Assembly: GCA_944472135.2 (NCBI GenBank) | Contig: OX235270.1 | Location: forward strand, 44,206,352-44,270,351 | Direction of reading: 5' to 3' | Origin: Trichobilharzia regenti | Taxonomy: Eukaryota > Platyhelminthes > Trematoda > Strigeidida > Schistosomatidae | Length of the DNA: 64,000 nucleotides | Part shown: one piece after another, positions 39,927-48,900 of the stretch | Layout of the letters: each line of letters begins with the position of its first letter | Position numbering within the stretch: position 1 is the stretch's first letter | The notes under the pieces: generated by a model | What the model was told of the DNA's origin: nothing | Seen by the model: only the letters and a program-made list of their open reading frames with translations | Database searches by the model: none | Translations under genes and position numbers: made by a program

Positions 39927-42900
39927 GATTGTACAGCTTGCTAATAAATTCGTTGAAAAATGGTCTCGTCACTGAATCACTTGCTTTGATTAGGCATAAT
40001 TCGCTCGTATATACGAAATATGCAAATAGCAGTTGATATACAATAACTATAATCGATTTTTCTAGAGAGCATAAAGGCAATTAATACTCACTATTTTCTC
40101 TCTTTCGCTCTCTACAAATAAGTATGAACTGATTATTCGTTCAGGAATCTTACGTGTTCTACATTTTCATTGATCTCTTATTGTTTGTTTGTTTTTTACT
40201 CCCAAAGCATCGTCTTGCCCATCGAGATATCGCGCCACAACTTTTATCCTTCAATGATTTAATGCTATACGGTCATAATCTAACTGAAACCGATCTACTG
40301 ACTATTGTATCTGCTGAAAAACTCAAAAATTCTCCATCGACATTAGAGATTCAGATATGCTAAAGAGTATTGTTTCAAGTATCCATCACTTATGGTCACG
40401 GTGTACTGGTCCAGGAAATTATGAACAACACTTACTCAACTGGTTGAATTATTTTCCAGCTTCACAGGTTTGTGCATTCACTCTACTTATATGTTAACCT
40501 TTTATTATTATTATTACTATTATTATTATAATATCCTTTAATTCCTAGAGGAACATAGGGCTTCAGCTGCGCGTCTCCATTCCCTTCTGTTTTCTGTCAA
40601 CTTTTTCACCCCGCTCCAAGTCTGCCCATATGCTTTCATCTCCCCTTCACATGACCTCCTCCAAGTCACCCCACCCTATCACTGACGACCAACTCGCCGC
40701 CCGCTTTTCTTTCGGGTTCCACTCGAGCGATGGCTCGTCTAATGATGTCACTTGATGGTTTCCTCAGAGTATGGCCAGCCAATCCATCTCCATTTCTTTC
40801 TGCCTAATTGTTTCACAATCGGTTCCTGCTGAGTTGGTTTGCTCATTGACAGAGATCCCTCCCTGTTGCTGATCTTTTCAGGTCGGCCATCTGATCTTGA
40901 CCGGAGTACTGAGCGAAGACAACTGTTAATGAAGGTCTGAAGTTTGTTTGAGATGCTGTTTATGACGCGCTGGCCAAGTCTGTGATCCGCATAGAAAGTA
41001 GCACTGACTGACTTCACATTGGAGTTGAAGATCCGGATCTTATTTTTGATGGTGAGTGATGTTGACCTCCACACAGACTTGGTGAGAGTAATGAAAGCTT
41101 GTTTTGCTTTTCCGATTCTTGCATTGATATCCTCGTTAGTGTCGTCCGCCTGTAGTTGAAGGGATGCTTCCCAGGTAGGTAAAGCCTAAATATGACTCTG
41201 GAACAGAGATTATTAATAATGAGTTTGTGTGTTCACTCTGTATAGCTATGAAACAATATTTTACGCATGAAATTATATCTAAATTCGGTGGTGATGGATT
41301 TAACATTGAATGTAAGTTTGTAGTTAACAAGAAAATCGATTTCGAGGAGTGAAAAGCTAGCGAACATCTCAGCAGCATCAGTCGGAATGGATTTATAGAG
41401 ATGAGCGAACTGTAGATATCGGTAAATATTACTTTTAACTGTCGAAATAAGCGAATGTAATAAACTCAGAATTCATACTATAATCCCTGGCGAAGTAGCT
41501 AGTCAATAGTTATGGAAAGGTCACCAAAGCCTGTGTAGTGTAGCCTCTAGTTGAAGCACAGCAACGTACTCTGCCTAGTTAGAAGTGTTAGGGATTAGTC
41601 TACTGGAAATTCTGGACCCAAAACAAAGACTTTTATTTGCAACTGTCGGGCAGTCTGTATTTCACTTTGTTGATTCTGCTAACCAAATGTAAGACGGAGT
41701 TATCCATTCTGTAACTTATAGTTTCCCCAATAATACTTTTGTCTACATATGTTGATTATCAAGTGAATACTAAGGGTGAGTCACGAAGTTACTGTATCGA
41801 TCTTTTTCTTGATGACGTAAATGAAAAGTGATTTAGGACTCTAAAAATCACAACCCGTTAAATGAAAGTGTTATTAAAGTTTTAACGGTGAGCAATGGCA
41901 AATCTACCTTGTTAAATATTCGGAAATAATAGAGAGCTTTGAAGTGCTCACAAGAATGGGCTATTTAAGAAATCACGTGCATATTTTGACAAAATACATA
42001 AACTGCTTAAAATATATGTGTAAAACTTGTACACTGTGGTGATATGTAATTCTTTATTAATTTGCTTATTGAATACATATTCCTCAGTGAAATAGTGTTA
42101 TTCACTGGATGATGTTTGGAACACAGTTTATTGTTTATAACCATATCAATTGTAAGTATTCAACTTCGAAATTAAATTCTCTTAGTTGTCCTTCTCCCAT
42201 CATATTCATTGTAAGGGTAGTAGGATTTTCCAGATGTTCGGGGGAAACATCTAAATATTCCTACTGAACGTATTCTCAGTTGATTCCATAAATAAAACTT
42301 CAGTTATTAGGGCGGCGGGGGGGGTGGAATTTAAAATATCAATTCTTAAAAAAGTGAGAATAAAAGTGGTGTTCAAATTCTGTGAAGCCCAGTAAACAAA
42401 TCAATTCACATTATCCAATACCTTGAAATGATTGTGAGCTCAAAGTGATATGCCAGGGTGGTTTAGATTAGCGGAGCGCAAAATGTTGAAGAATTCTCAG
42501 TACTGTGCGTCGGTGGCACAGTGGTTAGGACTCTCGCCGACCATGCACATGGTCCGGGGTTCGAGCCCACGCTGGCGCACACCTGATATCTATGGTCGGC
42601 CTTCAAAATTTGGGCTACCGATATCCATGCTGAAAATTCCATACTTGTAGCAAAAATACAGTGTGGAATCAAGCTGTAAATCAAAAAAATAAATAAATAA
42701 ATAATAAATAAATAGTGACACAACTGTATAATAGGAGGTGACAAAATAATATTACTAAAATCTGTTGTAACGGAGTGAAAGGATTGATGACTGGAACTCC
42801 GCATGGAGTCAGCTGAGGATACGTTCATTAGGAATGATGAGATGCTTCTCCTGAACACCTGGAAAACTCCACTACGCTTGCTACAAATACGATGGAAGAA

Positions 42901-45900
42901 CAACAAGTACACAAATTGAGTACTAACAATTGATCTGATTATGAGCATAAAGTTGTGTTTCTCAAACGTCATCGAGTGAATAATACTGTTTCACTGCATG
43001 ATATTTTCGATAAGCAAATTAATGTGGGATTGGATTACATAGGGTTCTGTTCTGGGTACTTTTCACGTTGAGTTACAAGTTAGAATATCGGTCTAAGATA
43101 TTTGTGTCAGGTGCCTTCAGAAATGCAACATATAGTTACTAATTATTGGTTTGAGGTGTTACCGAATGAGGATTCTCACAATGCTGACACTGAATACTCT
43201 TGCGTCGGTGGCACAGCGGTTAGGACTCTCGCCGACCATGCACATGATCCTAGGTTCCATTCCTTGCCGACGCACACTCTGATATCTGTAGTCGGCCTGC
43301 AAAATTTGGGCTAACGATATCACATGCTGAAAATTTCATACTTGTACCAAAAATACGGTGTGGAATCAAGTTGTAATCAAAATAAAAAACAAAAATAAAT
43401 AAAAATTTGATTTACAATTATTCTGAATGGTTATGTGTATTGTCTCTTCTAAAGTGTTCACTAAATTATTCTTTCTGCAACACTCATATTGGCTGATGGC
43501 ACATCTACACAATAAAGTAATGTTGCATGAATATCTTAACTTTCTGCTGCCTACTTAGCGAAGAGCGATTGACTTTCATGTAGAAACAAACTTTTGTATA
43601 GAGATAATATGATAGAGATCAATGTGTACTACAATAACTGTTGAACGATAGTCTATTATTTCAAGTTACTATATTTTAAACTCTCGTAAGAGAGTTTCCT
43701 AATTGTGGTTGACTGGATTATGCCTCAGACAGTGGGAAACGAGAAGACGGGGATATCCTGGACCGAAGTGAAGAAGACTTGGATTTCGCGCGTCGATGAT
43801 TTTTATTTGATGTCACACAAAATCGAAGACTTACAAGCGAAAACCGACAAACTGGTCGAAGAAGCAGTCAGCGAAGATAGGACTCCAAGTGAACATAGAC
43901 AAGACGGAGGTTATGAAAATAATCAGCCAACAACAACATCACCAACATCAAGCGCCAATCACTATCAACGGGAGGGATTTGAAAGAGGTCACTTCATTCA
44001 CTCAAGTATCTAAGGAGCATTGTCTCAACTACAGGAAGTTCGAACGGACGAGGATGTCAAATCGAGTGAGAATCGGGAAGGCGAGAAACACATTTATCAA
44101 ACTGAAACCAATCTGGAAATCTTCGTCACTCAGCATCAACAACGAAATCCAGTCACTTATTATACCGATATTCAAGAAGGGGAACAAGTCCTCGTGTGAT
44201 AATCATAGGGGAATCAGCCTAACGAACATAGTTTCTAAAATCCTAGGCTCAGTAATCATGCATAGGCTAAGCAGAACTCGGGAGGAACAGACAAGGGAAA
44301 ATCAAGCAGGCTTTAGACCAGGTAGATCATATCTTCACTCTTCGACAGATTCTAGAACATAGACACACTTTTCGGCATCCGACAATTGTCATATTTCTTG
44401 ACTTGAAGGTGGCCTTCGACTCCGTGGATCGAAAGGTACTATGGCAATGTCTGACTGTGAAGGGAGTGCCAAGAAAGTACATTGCACTAATCAAGGCACT
44501 CTATTCAAACTCATGTAGCCGTGTAAGGGCTTATGGGGAATTGTCATCTGAATTGATAACAACCATTTGTGTCCGACAGGGATGTCCACTTTCCCCATTC
44601 CTGTTTAATTTCATCATTGATATGCTGATGGAAGTATCCTTAACTGAACGTAATGACTTAGGAATCGACTTGTTACCAGGGAATAAATAGTCTTATGGAC
44701 TTAGAATATGCAGATGATATAGTCCTGTTACAGGAGGATTCTGACAAAATGCAGAGTCTTCTGAACACCTTGAGCAGCAATCTTCGTATGTTTGGCATGC
44801 GATTCGCCCCTGTAAAATGTAAGATGCTGCTACTGGACTGGACTGGACTACGTCAACTCGTAGCTTAGTGATAGGGAGTGAAGTGATAGAACATGTTGAC
44901 CACTTCACCTATTTGGGAAGTTGTATCAGCACCAACGGACTGATTGGCGGCGAAATCTCAGCACGGATCCAAAAAGCTCGAGCTGCTTTCGCTGACTTAC
45001 ACCACCTCTGGCGTAGGCGTGACATCCGGCTATCAACCAAGGGACGCGTGTACTGCTCAGCAGTTCGCTCCGTCTTTTTCTATGGCTCTGAAACATGGCC
45101 AATACGAGTTGAATACATGAAAAGGTTGACTGCTTTCGATCATAGATGTCTGCGATCTCTGTCTCACGTTAGGTGGTATGATAAGGTAGTTAATGCTGAC
45201 GTTAGGCGTAGAGTGTTGGGCAAAGAGGGAAAATCAATCGACGAGGCTATAAAGTTACATAGATTGAGATGGCTAGGTCACGTGGTGCGCGTGCCTAACT
45301 ATCGCCTCCCCCTACGGGCATTACTAGCTGATATAGGTGCAGGTTGGAAAAGAGCCAGTGGTGGCCACACAAAAACATGACATCAATCCATGAAATCCTT
45401 GACAGTTAAAGTGAGTCAGGTAGGTAGGGAGATGCAGACTTCCGGGTTGGGGCCCTCGGGGCTCTAGGAATCAATGGCTGGAGACAATAGGTGACATGGC
45501 TCAAAATCGTTTTCAATGGCGCAGATATATTGATTCTCTTCACTCATCTTCTTGTCTACCTCTGTGTGCTATTTGGAACGTGGTAACTCGAACTGCTGCA
45601 CTTGGTGCCAAGTTCTATGTTGAATCCAGACAGACAGTCGGATTTTCAATACAAACGTCAAGTCAGCTCTTCTATACGGATGAGAAACTTGGCGGGCGGG
45701 TCACAAAGAATATTTCCAACAGCCTGTTGCAGACCAGACCTTTATCAACCAACAACTGTCTTCGCTCTATACTGAAGATCAGATGGCTGGGCCGGAAAGA
45801 ATCACCAACAAGGAACTATGGGAAGAAACAAAACAAGAAGCAATCGCCCAACAAATATGCAAGAGAAAGTGGAGATGGATTGGACACTCGCTGAGGAGGC

Positions 45901-48900
45901 CGCTGGGTGACATCGCGCGCGCGTCAGGCCATTGCTCAAGTGGAACCAGGCCGAAATGGAAGCGGCGAGTGGGACGTCAGTGCAAGGGTGACATGGAAGA
46001 GATAATGTGAAGAGGAGTTGAAGCAGTATGGATTAACATGGATGCAGGTGAAAAGTACAGCAGAAGACAGAAGCAATTGGAGACATTTAGTTGAAGCCCT
46101 ATGTTCCATTAGGAACCCAAGGGAACAATAATAATAACATTTTAAACTCTAAGGAATACAGATAATCAGTATATCCTAAGTATTTAACTAAACTGATTGA
46201 TTAGTTTATAACTAAGAAGAAGTTTAAAATACCAAGGCATGCAGAACTACTTGGGAATAAATAATCTTTAAGTGTTCAACTGAAATATGTATCTATTGTC
46301 TGTCTATGCTGTTTCATTTAATTTTAACCAACTAGTTAACGGGTAGGGGTTCAAAAGCCTTTTTGTAACAGCAAAGTTGCTTATATATCGCAAATATACA
46401 TACATATTTTTTCTATCTAAAAGGTAATTTTGTAACAACAGAAGACAAGGGCCAGGCAACAGATCGTTTGTTTACGAAATCAACAGATATTTATATTTTC
46501 ATGTACATTATTATAGATTATATTATGGAGACAAACACAGTCTTCTGATTGGTGGTTTCTCGCTGAACATTAATTTTTTCATCTGTTTGTGGCCGTTTCT
46601 TGAAGTTCAGATTATCTATCTGCAAAATGTATCCGCCTACGCAAAGTCTTCTGCGATTGGTTGTTAAGTCAGTCTTTATTCTTATTTTTCTCATGACCAA
46701 TATTAGGGACGTAAATTATTGTCTACCAGTTTGGCTAGCAGCCTCCAGCTCTCACCACACTTTTATTAACACAGGAATAATATTTTCTGGATAGATGGAT
46801 TAGGCAGCCAGTGTCTCTCTGTGTGCAGGAGTGTTATTTCACTTAAAAGATGTAAGTGGTTATGATCAGTGAGAGAACACTCCCAACATAAGACCAACTT
46901 ATTATATACATGGCATTCAATCCTGTGTTATTTACAAATGATGTGCTTTAACGCTGTGTCCGACTAATTACCTTTGTAATCAAAGGTATACATTGTTTAG
47001 ACGTTGATGTAACGCCATATGTGATAGAAATCTACGTAGTTCTGCACTTCATCAGAATTTTATGACTTTTTTCAAGGATGTGTCTTGTGTTGTACAATGT
47101 TACATTTCTCTACTGCTACAGAAACTTCAAGCCACTAGCTTGAAGCCCTATGTTCTACTGGGAAACGTGAAGGAAAAAAACATACTTTTTTCTAGAAATT
47201 CTGTTTTTATACCCTTTTAATTAATTGAACCGGGTACGTTTAGAGGATATCAAGGTATGCGTTGATGCAAAATGGAGGTTGATTTTTGACAGTTGTGTTT
47301 ATTTCATTTCACCTTTCTTGTCTGTATTATGATTTAATGATTCATTTATATTTTTTAACATGTTGTCGACATTATTTGAAGATGTACTGTTTAAGATTTT
47401 GCAGAGCAACCAATCAAACTGCAGTTTTATGTCGTGTTAATGTCTTTGAATTACTACTACTCCAGTCCTAGTTGGCGTGTTTATTTATGTCTGTGAAACT
47501 TCTTTTCAGATATTACTATTAGATGCTGACAAGTTTTCTCAAAATCCTGTACCTGCTATGGAGATAGTGCAACAGTTTTTATCGCTCCGTCGACAGTTGG
47601 ATTATTCACAGTATTTACAGTAAGTTAAGCAAAGACTTTTGGTGCATCATGTTTTCTAAACTCTAACAGCCACCTAAAAATGATAATCCGTATTGCATAT
47701 CGTAAAAATGTAGTCATGTGTATTTGCCACAACAATTACTCTTGGCGGTCATATCATGGTAGATAAGTCGGTTGCACAGAAATAAGAGTGAACGTGTATT
47801 TGCCATTGATATTGTGAACGTTTAACACTATAGTGAGTGTCTAAGCGACAAGTTTTACTTCTGATATAAAGAGGTTTGTTGACGGTAAGGTATTTCTTTC
47901 TGTTACCCACTATATCGATTATTGTCTTTTCATTCGGTAAAGTAAAGACCTCAAGGACTACACATGCAGACCTACCTTCACCAAACCATATGTTATAGAC
48001 TCCAGTCAGACGTTTCCCGAGCTCTGTCGTCGCATGGAGTTCATGCTTTCTCTCCTTCAATTACTGCAATAAAAAAGAAATTTTCTACAGTGTGTGTGAG
48101 CAGCTGGAAAGACATGACATAGATTTATAGGGCTTTAGGACATTAATATGAGTCAAGTAGGAAAAGTACACATCCTGGTTTAGACTGTCAAAGTCTATAG
48201 CTGGAGACTTGGTTATGTGATTTGAAAATTAAGAGAATTATGCAAGTATATTCTCTTATTATACCGGCTTTAATTTTAATCCCAATCTGTTTTTGTCCAC
48301 TTCTTTCTCCTGTGCTTTTAAAACAACTGTTGTGTTTTATTTACCTTTTTGAGCAAGACAACTCACCTTTCATAAAGTCGCATTTTGCTTATGCAACTAC
48401 AAAGCTAATTATCTTTTGCATTGCTCTGTGTTAACACCAACCTGATATGTGATAATTATGAGAAGTGGACTTTCTAAGATGATGTTCGCTAACACTCTGA
48501 AGTATGCTATTTGTAAATTTTCGGTGTCTAGGTTATCTTTGACAAAGGTAGATTGTAGTGGACATTTAATTGTCTAGAAATAAGCACTTCAAATTACGAC
48601 GTTATTGAACACTTCCGAACATTATTCCATCTACAACAGATGTGATGATGACTTTGTATGGAAAGTAATGAAATGTGGTCGATTTACGAAGTTGAAATAC
48701 CACATCAGTCACCCTTTGTATGGATAACAAAAAGAAATTAGATCGTTTATTTGATAAACTGGTTTATTTTTGGAAAGTATCAGAAAAATGTAAAACGGTG
48801 AAATACATGAACTAAACAATGTCGAAATTATTCTAAATGTAATTAAATATCATCAGGTTAATCAACCAGTGACAGTTAAGATGATCTTTTGAAGACAGAA

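Noticed and set aside
47749..48060. 103-codon minus-strand open frame in NDST intron 11
   Set aside because: No recognised motif, no repeat relation and no splice context. Listed only as intron content.
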